Source: Liolophura sinensis
Taxonomy: Eukaryota > Mollusca > Polyplacophora > Chitonida > Chitonidae
DNA: 64,000 nt
Reading direction: 5' to 3'
NCBI RefSeq assembly: GCF_032854445.1
Contig: NC_088295.1
Span: 89,014,644-89,078,643, forward strand
Shown: in pieces, positions 10,987-23,600 of the stretch
Layout of the letters: each line of letters opens with the position of its first letter
How positions within the stretch are numbered: the stretch's first letter is position 1
Program-made: the position numbers and the translations under genes
The notes under the pieces: model-generated
Seen by the model: only the letters and a program-made list of their open reading frames with translations
Told to the model about the DNA's origin: nothing
Databases searched by the model: none

Positions 10987-13017
10987 TTGTGGCCGTAAAT
11001 GCCAATCAGAAATGTACGGGGGTGCCGAGAAAGTACAATGGAAAGCTGTGTGCTTCTACCACTCATTACCATGACAACCAAAAAGGGGCCTGTGGTTGTG
11101 GCACTGACCCTAACACCCCGTTTTCCTGGAATATGCACAGTTATACCGTGGCTGCAAATGAGATGTTGTTTGATTCCCCGAAAGCGTGGTGCGGGAAGAC
11201 GTGTGGAAGATGTGTCAAGCTAACCACGACAGGTAATTCAGGCTTGTTACCACAGATATCTCAGGCTAACAATCATCGGTAAGTCACGATTCTTACCACA
11301 GGTGTGTCAAGCTAACGACCACCAGTAAGTCACGATTTTTACCAAAGATATGTCAAGCTAATCACCACCGGTAAGTCACACTTGTTACCACAGATATGTA
11401 AAGGTAACCATCACCGGTAAGTCACGCTTCTTACCACAGATATGTCTAGCTAACCATCACCGGTAAGTCACGCTTCTTACCACAGATATGTCAAGCTAAC
11501 CATCACCGGTAAGTCACGCTGCTTACCACAGATATGTCTAGCTAACCATCACCGGTAAGTCACGCTTCTTACCACAGATATGTCAAGCTAACCATCACCA
11601 GTAAGTCACGCTTCTTACCACAGATATGTCAAGCTAACCATCACTGGTAAGTCACGCTTGTTACTACCACAGATATGTCTAGCTAACCATCACCGGTAAG
11701 TCACGCTTGTTACCACAAATGCGTCAAGCTATCCACCGCCTTTAAGTCACGCTTGTTAGCACCCCTGTATCAAACTAACCACTCTCGGTGTGTCATGCTT
11801 ACCATCACTGATATACCAAGCTAAGCACCTTCAACAGGTGCTGTTAACTACCACACGGAAGACAAGATAGCTACCACTGGCAAGAGGCATGCAGATATTA
11901 AATATATTTTGGTTAGTGCGGTACTATTAAGTTGACATATACATAATAGGAATTCCACGGTTTAGACGCTTTTGGATTTTTGGACTTGACCGCTTGATAA
12001 GGTGCTACTGTTATAATATGGAGGGTAAGTACTGTCCATCTTCATTGAAGGCGTTGTTATTCATTTGTTGGCATGCTTCAGGCTTGTGTCATTTTACGCC
12101 TTAAGTAGCAAATGGGACATATTTATAGTACTATCTCAATGGAACATCTTACCAGACACGATTTACGAATCCATGCGTGAGGAACCCGTTGTTTTGGAAA
12201 TATAAGCAGTATATAATACTGAATGACACCGGGCCCAGTCATTACTTGGCCAACTATTGTTTTATATTAAGGTCTTATAGTCTGTATCAGCCTGATCATA
12301 ATTCAACCTAGGGCTTCGCTCGCTACCAGCAATTTGTAATCGTCAGCAATACTTTTCTCAATTTATAGCTTTTTTATACTGGTTTTTTGTTGAGCTTACA
12401 TGTCTGTAACTGTGTCTGAACACATTACACATAAGATATCACATAATAAAGTCATGGACAAACTTGAATTTTTTTTTTTACAAAATACACATTTGGATCA
12501 ATGTAAATGGAAGATCCAAAAGCAAAGGTAATGTACAGTTTTATTTTGTGTTAAATTGTGTTTTATTTTGTAGCTGTGTTAGAATGCCACCGGCGTAATG
12601 ATCGTAATGCAACCAAGATATAAACTAACTGTGAGGTTTTGATCTGTTGCAGGTGGTTACGTCGAACACGAAGGGTCGGCCCCTAAACACGGTGCAGGGC
12701 AAAGTGTCGTGTTCATGATCACGAACGAGTGTCCCCGCAATGGCAACATGAAGTGGTGCGGTCAGCGGATCGCACCTCACGAGTGTGAGCGGGAACACGG
12801 CCAGTGTGCGCAAAACGGCGGCCTCAACAATTTTGGGTACGCTGTTCACTTCGACGTGGAAACTGGAGCGGGTCAGGTGACTCAGCTAGGATGGGATAAT
12901 CCAGAGGTTACCATGGAGTTCGTGGACTGTAACCAGGCGCATGCGCACAACTCCAAGACGCCTAACATACAGATGTATCATCAGTGCCAATGTGCTGGAG
13001 GAAATGGGAAAAAATAA
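10987..13017 (+). CDS. Endo-beta-1,4-glucanase, glycoside hydrolase family 45 (5' exon missing)
   Basis: Two exons are clear: 10987-11232 (acceptor atcccaacag, donor gtaatt) and 12653-13017 (acceptor tctgttgcag, stop TAA), joined in phase 1 within T-T-T-G-G-Y. The mature enzyme begins near N-Q-K-C and spans about 200 residues, normal for single-domain animal GH45. Cys are frequent, as expected of a secreted disulfide-rich fold. The family's first catalytic Asp fits Y-H-D in S-T-T-H-Y-H-D, followed by G-A-C-G-C-G; a second conserved acid lies in V-H-F-D-V. Further matches are W-C-G-K-T-C-G-R-C-V-K-L-T-T-T-G-G, F-M-I-T-N-E-C-P and the ending Q-C-Q-C. It would cleave cellulose-type beta-1,4-glucan outside the cell, probably in the gut. 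The start codon and signal peptide lie in an upstream exon I could not find. The intron carries a minisatellite grown from its own donor site. Confidence 0.9.
11208..11830 (+). repeat. Splice-donor-anchored minisatellite, 46-bp unit, about 12 copies
   Basis: The first unit is the end of the GH45 exon plus the start of its intron: ATGTGTCAAGCTAACC..CAG, gtaattcaggcttgttaccacag. Following units read ATATGTCAAGCTAACCATC, ACCG, gtaagtcacgcttcttaccacag. Each unit is thus about 23 nt exon-like and 23 nt intron-like, with a better donor (gtaagt) than the true one (gtaatt) and an acceptor-like end (cttcttaccacag). Copies decay toward 11720-11830. Confidence 0.9.
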
Positions 13018-13050
13018 ACAAGCCCTTTTTCCCAAACAGAATGTTGTTTC

Positions 13051-13068
13051 AATAAAGAGTTTAATAAA
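13051..13068 (+). terminator. Polyadenylation signals of the GH45 gene
   Basis: Two AATAAA hexamers (13051 and 13063) lie 34-51 bp after the TAA stop, as expected for a short 3' UTR. A SINE begins immediately afterwards at about 13078. Confidence 0.6.
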
Positions 13069-13077
13069 ACACAAACA

Positions 13078-13360
13078 CCGTGGCCGAGGGGGTAGCACGC
13101 CAGCACGGCGCAATAACCCAGGAGCCTCCCACCAATGCGATCGCTGTGAGTTCAAGTCCAGCTCATGCTGGCTCCCTCTCTGGCCGTAGGTGAGAACGTC
13201 TTCAGAGACTTGCGGACGGTCGTGGGTTTCCCCCGGGCTTTGTCCGCTTTCCTCCCACCATAAGGCTGGCCGCCATCATATTAGTGAAATATTCTTGTAG
13301 TATGGCGGGAAAACACCAATCAAATAAATCAATAAATCAATAAATACATAAAAAATAAAA
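13078..13360 (+). mobile_element. tRNA-derived SINE, family 1, nearly full length
   Basis: The head ccgtggccgagggggtagca resembles a tRNA A box, and gtgagttcaagtcc an internal B box. The body has cctcccaccataaggctggc and gtgaaatattcttg. The tail aaaacaccaatcaaataaat is followed by AATA repeats. It matches the copy at 33616-33893 along its length. Confidence 0.8.
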
Positions 13361-13370
13361 ACAAACACTA

Positions 13371-14303
13371 CAGGAGGAGTGATCCGAAAGTTAACAATAC
13401 CAAGGATTACAAGGTACGACCGTAGCAGACCTGTCAATCACCTCCCACGATGTGGAATAGAAGGTCAAACTTTGAACTTTACCTTGGACCTTGTTGCACA
13501 ACTTCTGCACCTACTCCGCTGAGCTGCATATTGATCAGTACTTTTCGGAACATAACAATTGACGAGTCAATTGCTTCAGGTCATGGCGATGAGTAATGTA
13601 GATATGGTTAATCTCCGTTCAGAGTTGCGGGAACAAGAATCAGTGTTTAGCTGGATATGTGAATGTGTTAGGTGTTGTAATTCTGCTAACTAGGGAGCAT
13701 GCCGCTATGGGCACATAGAATACTTTCTGTTACGGTTCCACTGAAACGACTTGCACAAACGTGGGCTGCACAGCTTGACCTCAAGAGGCGGGCGAGCGGC
13801 GAAATTGTCTGGGTGGTAGGCGGGTCCGGCTTGACCGGAAGGGATATCGGGGCAACCACGTGTATGAGCTCCACGTCATCTAAGACACAACGTCAAAAAC
13901 AAGATCGAACGAGGATTCATCCTATTGCCACGCTTCCGTACAGAAAGGGGATGTGTTGATAAACGAATAAATTCGAACATTGAGTGGGAGTAACTGACGA
14001 CTGTATCTAACTAACCTGAAGAAGATAAGACATTTGTGCAGGGACGACTGTCCAGAAAACCTTAGTTTCGTGTAGCATCTGGCTACATCACATCAAACAT
14101 ATAACACTGTTTTTCCTCAAACAAATAACACTGTTTTTCCTCAAACAATGATCTCAAACATTCTAGAAGCAGTTTATCTCGATGACCCGCTGATAAATTC
14201 AGATTTGCATTAGTCTAAGATTACTAGCTTGCTAAATTCGTCTCCAAAATTACCTTATATAAGTGTAGATACATTCCAGTTTAAACACAATTCAAGCTAT
14301 TTT

Positions 14304-14339
<36 letters not shown>

Positions 14340-15740
14340 CAGGAATTTATATTAATCTGCCTTTATGACTTAAGGTTTCGGGTGGAGGAAATCGAGGACA
14401 GGTCGTAAAAAGCTATGGTCTTTCGTCAGGTGCGTGCATTTGACAAACTCTGCTGGCTGCGGAAACCGAACCGTCGACGGCTGAATTTAATAATTTGTCT
14501 GACTGTTGGTTTACGCCATAATCTAAAATTTTTCACTTACAACGTGTCGTGGCAGCTAGTTTTATACAAACGGAGAAAACCCACGTACCAGCACTAAACC
14601 CCCGAACTTTACCGAGTTACTGGTGAACATTCCTACGTGTGATATATTTCATTTTGTTGAAAAAGGCAAGTGGTCTCCATGCAGTAATCTTCACATAAGA
14701 CTACACAATGGATCATCGACCACCGCGTATTAACATCAACGGACCGAGAACAATGGAAACAGAGGAATTTTGAGAGTTCACTGTCCTATGCTGGAATTGA
14801 ACCCCGTGTCGACAAACCTAGAGACTAAAAGACAGGAACTTTAACTTCTCAATAAAGTTAAAGGAAAAACAGTAAAGGGAATTGCAATCGCTCGGGCAGT
14901 TTAAGGCTGTTTTTAACGTTATATCTTTAATTAGAATTTAAATTTAGGTTAAATTCAAGTTACACCGATTCCGTCCTTAAGTATAGCAAAATGCTCATCA
15001 TTTCTTCATCAATAAACATATCTGGGTGATTATTCTTTTGCCATTTTCTTAAAACGCGAATGCTATACAGGCGAAGAGGAGTACCAAAGTATATATATAT
15101 AAATGTATACAAGCAGTTTTAAAAGGTCTTCACAGTTATCTTCATTTAGATTATCTGTTAAATTGTAAATTCATATTAAACCACCTGCCACTGTCTCTTT
15201 ATGGGCCGATGGATAAGATAACTTAATAAGGATCTAAGAGCCTAGTCCAATACAGGCTATATACAGTTTTGTACATTTTCCCAACATGCACGACATCAGG
15301 GTATAAAGAAGTTTACTTAGCCTTAAATTAGACATAGTGTTAATTTAAATGTGGTATTATTCCTGATTCTTGAATTTAGAGCATTTTAGGCATGTACATG
15401 TAGGTGTCGATTTTAGTGCAGGAAGACAGCTTTGTGATTCTGGGGAGTGCGCCCCGAGGCTTAATCCTGAGTGAAGTTCTGTGTTTGGTCCAACATATCC
15501 AGACATGACCACAGTTACGTATACAGTTTTCACATTTTATCATTTTTCGGATCAAAAAAGAGAAAGAATGGACACAGGCGATAGATATGCCATGCTACTG
15601 TAACTGCTGCGGACATATAAATTTTCTTGAAACTGTTCATATGAATGATTGTCAGTCATACAGGTGACAGAATATGCAGAGCAATTAGAAATCTGGTCTA
15701 TGGATGGTGTATTTTGTCGTACCGAAAATTTCAAAGAATA
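13371..15740. other. No gene recognised
   Basis: A TATT microsatellite lies at about 14304-14335 and a 27-bp direct duplication (ataacactgtttttcctcaa) at about 14100-14150. An ATG-initiated 86-codon frame at 13699-13959 (+) has no recognisable motif or splice context and I do not call it. Confidence 0.4.
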
Positions 15741-15744
15741 CATA

Positions 15745-17715
15745 ACTGGGTGTCCAAGTATAGATCCCGGAAATTACAGAGAACTGGATAAGACAAGGTG
15801 TCCCAGTAAAATTCTGGAGAATTACAGAGAACTGGATATGACAAGGTGTCCCAGTACAGTTCTCGGGAATTCTAGAGAACTGGATATGACAAGGTTTCCC
15901 AGTACAATTCTGGGGAATTCTTGAGAATTGGATATGACAAGGTGTCCCAGTACAGTTCTGGGGAATTCTAGAGTACTGGACATGACAAGGTGTCCCAGTT
16001 CTCGGGAATTCCAGAGAACTGGATATGACAAGGTGTCCAAGTAAAATTCTGGGGAATTCTTGAGAAATGGATATGACAAAGTGTCCCAGTACAATTCTCC
16101 GGAATTCTTGAGAATTGGATATGACAAGGTGTCCCAGTACAATTCTGGGGAATTCCAGAAAACTGGATATGACAAGGTGTCCCAGTACAATTCTAGATAT
16201 GACAAGGTGTCCCAGTACAATTCTCGGGAATTCCAGAGAACTGGATATGACAAGGTGTCCCAGTACAATTCTAGATATGACAAGGTGTCCCAGTACAATT
16301 CTCGGGAATTCCAGAGAACTGGATATGACAAGATGTCCCAGTACAATTCTCGGAAATTCTAGAGAACGGGATATGACAAGGTGTCATAGTACAATTCTCC
16401 GGAATTCCAGAGAACTGGATATGACAAGGTGTCCCAGTACAATTCTCGGGAATTCCAGAGAACTGGATATGACATGGTGTCCCAGTACAATTCTCGGGAA
16501 TTTCAGAGAACTGGATATGACAAGGTGTCCCAGTAGAATTCTGGAGAATTCCAGAGAACTGGATATGACAAGGTGTCCCAGTACAATTCTCGGAAATTCC
16601 AGGGAACGGGATATGACAAGGTGTCCCAGTACAATTCTCCGGAATTCCAGAGAACTGGATATGACAAGATGTCCCAGTACAGTTCTCGGGAATTCTAGAG
16701 AACTGGATATGACAAGGTGTCCCAGTACAATTCTCGGGAATTTCAGAGAACTGGATATGACATAGTGTCCCAGTACAATTCTCGGGAATTCTAGAGTACT
16801 GGACATGACAAGGTGTCCCAGTACAATTCTCGGGAATTCTAGAGTACTGGATATGACAAGGTGTCCCAGTACAATTCTCGGGAATTCTAGAGAACTGGAT
16901 ATGACAAGGTGTCCCAGTACAATTCTCGGGAATTCTAGAGTGCTGGATATGACTAGGTGTCCCAGTACAATTCTGGGGAATTCTAGAGTGCTGGATATGA
17001 TAAGGTGTCCCAGTACAATTCTCGGGAATTTTAGAGAACTGGATATGACAAGGTGTCCCAGTACAATTCTGGGGAATTCTAGAGTGCTGGATATGACAAG
17101 GTGTCCCAGTACAATTCTCGGGAATTTTAGAGAACTGGATATGACAAGGTGTCCCAGTACAGTTCTCGGGAATTCTAGAGTACTGAACATGACAAGGTGT
17201 CCCAGTACAATTCTGAGGAAATTCCAGACAACTGGATATGACAAGGTGTCCCAGTACAATTCTGGGGAATTCTAGAGAACTGGACATGACAAGGTGTCCC
17301 AGTACAATTCTGGGGAATTCTTGAGAACTGGATATGACAAGGTGTCCCAGTACAGTTCTGGGGAAATTCCAGAGAACTGGATATGACAAGGTGTCCCAGT
17401 ACAATTCTGGGGAATTCCAGAGAACTGGATATGACAAGGTGTCCCAGTACAATTCTGGGGAATTCCAGAGAACTGGATATGACAAGGTGTCCCAGTACAA
17501 TTCTGGGGAATTCTAGAGAACTGGACATGACAAGGTGTCCCAGAACAGTTCTGGGGAAATTCCAGAGAACTGGATATGACAAGGTGTCCCAGTACAATTC
17601 TCCGGAATTCTTGAGAACTGGATATGACAAGGTGTCCCAGTACAATTCTCCGGAATTCTTGAGAACTGGATATGACAAGGTGTCCCAGTACAATTCTGGG
17701 GAATTCCAGACAGTT
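15745..17715. repeat. Minisatellite, 48-bp unit with an EcoRI site per unit, about 41 copies
   Basis: The unit is ctcgggaattctagagaact, ggatatgacaaggtgtccca, gtacaatt. GAATTC occurs in most units and TCTAGA in many. Two shortened 29-bp units occur near 16190 and 16270. Because 48 is a multiple of three, frames of up to 409 codons stay open on the minus strand; I regard them as artefacts. Confidence 0.95.
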
Positions 17716-19340
17716 CCACTTTACAGTGTGTCCATGGTTAGTTTTCGGGTATTCTAGAGAATTAGACATGGCAGGGTGTCCCACGCACAATTCCCGGAAA
17801 GTCCAGGGAATAGGACATGACATTAACTGTGCCTACTGACAGTTCACGGGAATTCCAGAGAATTAGATATAAGATGGTTTCACGGGACAGTTCATAATCT
17901 AATCTTTTTAATTTATTTATGACAAAAGTACAGAGAAACTGTTTTTCTTACGAAACGGCGGTATTAGATCACATGTAATATTTTACGCCTACCTACTTAC
18001 TGACATTTTAAATGAAATACAAGTTCCATTGTCAGTCCTTGAGACTTGTGGAGACAATTACCTGCGCTCCATTATTAAAGTATCGGTTCTGGCTAGGCAA
18101 AGGAGCAACAGCTATAACACTAGCCAAAATCTTAGATAAATGAAAAGTACAACTAAAGGACTCGCCCAGTTGTCGACAATAGGCTCTGCACACAACCAGT
18201 GATAATGTCAGCGCCATGTTGTGAAATAACATCTCTATGTGTACAAGATACCCGTACATGTTTTATGTGGACGACCATGTCTAAAAGGGCGCTAGATATT
18301 TTGGCAAATCTTCTTGCTCTAAATTTTTAATCAACATTAGCTCCAGTCGGATGTTTTCTGATTTGAGTTTCTGGAACAATGTATGTGATTTATCCGGTAC
18401 CCTTGAGTGTTCTTGCCCATCGCGGTTATATCTCCGCTGATAATAGCTTTGTTTGGATTGTAAACATCATCTTTATTTCATATACAAAAGTTTTCCATAC
18501 ACGCATTTGTATCGACCTGTTTCCCTTTTCCTTAAATGGTTGGAAATCAGTCAAAGTCGCAATTGATTAATGTATTTAACTACAATGAAGGAAATCGCAG
18601 TGTCCAGAGCAAACTATCCGCTTTTTGATAAGCTACTGACAAATTTTCAAACTTTCAAACGTATCGTACGGATATACACACCACATTGGCCATTGACAAG
18701 TAGTCTTCAATGAGCATTACACTGTACCAAAAAAGGTACGATCTTTCACAACAACGGACAGGTTCAAGGGCAGTTATACGTCACCAATGATCAAACAGAG
18801 AGCTGGGTTCAAAACATGCGACCCCATTGGTCTGAGAGTGTCCATTAGCACTGGTTGTTTGAAGGGTCTTCCTCTATAACTCGCAATGGTCCTTTACTTA
18901 TTACGCTGAAGTTCATGGAGAAGTACGACTAAAATTCAGGAGCATTCATTCAATAACTTTTGCATTTACAGCTGGAATTTATATGCATGTACATGTGTCT
19001 ACTACACAGGCCCTACAGGGTATTATCAGCTACACCATCATGTAAAAAAGAGACCTGATCTCATGAATTGTATGTTCATTCACAAGTGTCGTATATTTAG
19101 CCATTCTCGCAATTGTCAATTGTCATTGGCTCTGGAGGTAGTGCGGCCATAGGAGCCACAGGGCCAAAGTCTTGGACTTCGGCTGATACCTAAAGTTAAT
19201 AAGGAACTGGTACAGTAGGATCCGTATTTCACAAAAGGCAAAAGAAAGAAGAATCCCCAATAATAACAGGCGAACAATAATTACCACGAGTATATCCTTA
19301 GCAATATATCATATTCTGAACAATTTGTGCTAACGTGTTA
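17716..19340. other. No gene recognised
   Basis: Decayed units of the preceding array continue to about 17890. Beyond that I see no exon-like frame or mobile element. Confidence 0.4.
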
Positions 19341-19354
19341 ATCACGAGGAGAAT

Positions 19355-19960
19355 TGCCTTCTTGATCAAGATGATACCCACATCTGTCAAGACAATAACT
19401 GCCATCCATCAAGACGATAGCTGCAATCTGTCAAGACAATAAACTGCCACCCATCAAGACGATAGCTGCAATCTGTCAAGACCACAGCTGCCATCTGTCA
19501 AGACCATAGCTGCCATCTGTCAAGACCATAGTTGCCATCTGTCCAAGACCATAGCTGCCATCTGTCAACACGATAGCCCCATCTGTCAAGACAATAACTT
19601 CAACCCATCAAGACGATAGCTGCCATTTGTCAAGACCATAGCTGCCAACTGTCAACAGGATAGCCGCCATTTCTCAAGACGATAGACGCATATGTGAAGA
19701 CGATATCTGCCATCTACCAAGACGATAGCTACCATCTGTCAAGACGAAAGCTTTCATCAGTCAACACCATAACTGCCATCTACCAAGACGATAGCTGCCA
19801 TCCGTCAAAACGATAGCTGTCATCCGTCAAAACGATAGCTGTCATTTACCAAGACGATAGCTGCAATATATCAAAACGAACAGCCAGATCAGTCAACATG
19901 ATAGTCGCCATTTGTCATTACGATATCCGCCGCTACCATTGAATACGATAGCTATCTGCT
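19355..19960. repeat. Degenerate minisatellite, 22-bp unit
   Basis: Units of the type ctgccatctgtcaagaccatag recur about 25 times with many substitutions (accatag/acgatag, tctgtc/taccaag). Copies are much less uniform than in the large arrays, so this one is older. It lies 3' of the Ig gene on the minus strand. Confidence 0.85.
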
Positions 19961-20647
19961 AAGATCAGGCTATGGTGAAGAAACGAGTATCTCCCGACTT
20001 TCGAACACACAGTGACGCAGCAAGGAAAGTCTGCGAACTAGAAACCGTCATAACCTTCCTTGAATAGTCTGCTGTCACATGGTGTCTTTATTTTCCCGGG
20101 TAATCTCCATTTATGTACACTGAGTCCTTCTTGGTGTCTGAAATCACACAAAGCAAAGTAAGGATTATGTTCAAGGCAAACTAGCTCCGTATTTACACTT
20201 ACTTTGGTGTGCAAAGTTTAATCGGCATGCCATTGCTCTTTAATACAAATTTCGTTAATATATGCCATGTAATCTGACAATCACCATTATGGGACATCTC
20301 AGTCATACCAGAGAGTGCCCTCATTGACCAAGGCAAGTCAAGCGAGCACAGCACATTAAGCGAGTCCGAGTCAACGAGGTCATGTTCGACGTGCAATTTT
20401 TCAATTGGTCTTGACAGTGATCTTGAATTTGATCTTGAAAGTATCAGTAAATAAACAATATTTATGAGATAGTATTCAGTGATCAATTCTCATTGAAGAT
20501 CGTCAGTACAAGGGTGTTCTAGGGATACCTCAATGGCTTTTATTTCTGGAGAAAGGATGCGTGAAATTGAAGGTCAAGCATTGTTATTATGCCTTGAAAC
20601 ATCATTATCAAAAGATATAGGTCTGCCGATCAGCGTGTTTTACTTAC

Positions 20648-23600
20648 CCCTACATCTGTAACCACAACAACACATGACAACGATGAGAGTGAGGAGGACG
20701 AGAACCAACATGGCTCCCACACCAGCAAAAAACAAGCCGATGATATGGTCTTGAGTGAACCTGCTAGCCGAAGTCCCGCCACCTGTAGGCAGAAAACGCC
20801 ATCATCTGTAAAGGTCTATTACAGTAACATGGTAGAAATATCTGTACTTTAAAAATACTATACGTCAGTTTGAAGAAATACAGTGTTTTTGTACTGATGG
20901 CAGAAGAAGCAATGCTATTGGTACATTGGTTATATTATATATGGCAGACTTAAACTTTGTTCAACGGAATACCTCTGTGGATGTAACGGAGCACTACATG
21001 TGTTCTGTTGCGGTAACATGAACTATTCTGGCATAACTCAGAAAACATCGTAATATGTCAACTTAAACAGATTCATTTTTAATGTGTAATGTCACAATAC
21101 ATTCACAAGTACTTGAAGACATCGTTGTCCTGAATCTATGTCACAGCTCCATATCTGCGGGCACAGAGGTCAAAACAAGCTATACGGATATTCCATCAAA
21201 CATCTTCATAAATTTGATGAAGTTTATAATAAGAATAATTCTCTTGTGAGTAAATATGGACGGAGTATCCAGAATCTGTGGCACTCTACTCCATTCATGT
21301 GTCTAATTCAGTTTAACTTGGGTGTACAGGGGGATGTATATGCATCGTGTGGAATAAAATCAGTTACATCCGAGGCGCAACTAATTTCAATTTTTGATAC
21401 ACGATTTTTAAACTTATTAAACTTACGCTCCTAGAACAATCCTTACGTCTTTCCAGCTTTATTGAAAACTGTTGACTCCTCACTTTTACATGACTCCGTG
21501 CATACATAATCGACAACGCACGCGATGAAGCTTATGCACAATTACAAAGAGTAGGTTTTTTTTCAAACCCTTCAGAAGACATATGTTGATTACGAAACAT
21601 TGTCGTATAAGAAATACTCACTGTCTGTACAAATAGTCACAGAACTACTTTTTGTCCTCTCGTTGGGGGTTAAAGGCGTAGAGAAAGCTATACTACACGT
21701 CAGCGTGACGACATCAGCGTCATCGGATGCCTCGTGTTGGTACACCACGGATCTTCCTATGATCACTGAGCAGCTCTCCGATGTAGAATTTTGCAGGAGA
21801 AGATCTGTACTGTCCAAAACTTGGTTCCCCTTGCCATTATCTTTGTACCACGTGACAGGTGTGGTACTGAGACTATGACTCACACTCGCAGTGCAGGTGA
21901 GGTCAACTTTATCCCTGGGTGTAGAGTACACGTCACAGTTGTCACGCGGTCTGCCTGACCAGCGCCGCCCTCCCAAAATGGTCACTTTGCGGGGAACGGC
22001 TGTCAACAACAGAAAAATAAGATTATAGTTTATCCTTCAATCATTTACTTACAATGAATGGAAGGTAGTCTGAGAGCAACGTTTTACTTTCAAAACAAAA
22101 CACCTTTAATTCACTGATAAATTTCAACCGTTTTTTTGTTATTTACAAACAAGCTTTACGTCAGAAGAAGATTCATCTTGGCAACTCACTGAGGACACTA
22201 TTCTGAGTTCCATCGAAAAGACAAAAAAAAAACAAAAAAAAAAAAACAACAAAAAAAAACATGGTAATTAAAAGGTACAGCATCGAGAAAAGAAACCAGA
22301 GCAGCGACGACAGTGTCATAGCTGGTGAATGGTGACACGTAAGTGGTGAAATACGGCCTCTTGTCAACTTACCTCAGTTAAGATTTTATTTTAACTGTTC
22401 ATGTAAATGCATAAATAGTAGTAAATTACACGCCCCCTTGCACCATGGCTTATGCAGGGTTAGGTAAAGAACAATGCAGTAATGTTAATTGCAATTTATT
22501 TGACGTCAGCGGTCTAAAAATACTCAAAATGGTGTGTTGTGATCAACACACGATCACAACACACGACCACATTAAAACAATGCATAGGGACCAGGTCTCG
22601 CGGCTGCTTAGTCCACCTGCAGAATCCTGGTTTATGCATGAATACAAGATAATTAAGACCTACAGCACAGAGAGAAAAACCAGAGCAGCGACTCTCCTCA
22701 CTGTACAGTCTCTGAGATGTAATGACTATAGATATTAAAAACCAGAGCAGCGACTCTCTTCAATGTACAGCCTCTAAGATGTGATGACCATAGATATTAA
22801 AAAGCAGAGCAGCGACTCTCTTCATTGCACGGCCTCTGAGATGTGATGACTATAGATATTAAAAACCAGAGCAGCGACTCTCTTCATTGTACAGCCTCTG
22901 AGATGTGATGACTATAAACATTAACCACATTTTAGGCGTGTTTCCCAACGGATCAGCCAAGTGAGCAGCCCGAAGAAAAGTAGGCCTACCAGCACATTCG
23001 ATTCGTGCAAACTAAAGGGTTGCTCTTTTCAGTTTTATAAATGTGTGACGGAGAGCATTTCATAAATACGTACGGACTATGTTTACTTCAGCTTGCTGAC
23101 TATCAACAGTCCCCTTTCGTCCTCTCGCCACGCAGACAAAACTCGGTCCGTCGTTACATCGGGTGCTGTTGATGGTGAGAGAAAGGGCGGTAAACTTGGG
23201 CCTGGTGGTTCCCGACGCCGTGGCCCTCTCAGCGAAGCCCTCTCCCCACACGAGCTGACCGGACCTTTCTAACTTCACCACTGATGTCATGACAGAGTGA
23301 GTGGTCATTTCACGACGCCAGAGACTCGCGCCTGGATACTGGCGCACGTACTCAGACACCTGACGACGGGCGACAGATGCAATGGATAAAGCATCAATCT
23401 GGCCCGTTCTATTAACATCGGTGTCGTTTGCGTAGCAGACCACCGTTAATGGCGTCCCTTCTTCGATTTCCAGCGAAGGGTTGGGTGTGTCTATCATCAA
23501 ACTCAGGCCTGGATTTAGAGAAATTAGTATTAAATCAAAGTGGAAATTTCCTTGAACAGCATGCTAGACCTACAATGCCGAACAACAGATGTTAACGCCA

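Noticed and set aside
13699-13959. 86-codon ATG frame
   Set aside because: There is no motif or supporting splice sites, and overlapping frames are equally open.
16271-17500. 409-codon minus-strand open frame and its neighbours
   Set aside because: It follows the 48-bp repeat exactly, is mirrored by open frames on other strands and frames, and has no start context or non-repeat sequence.
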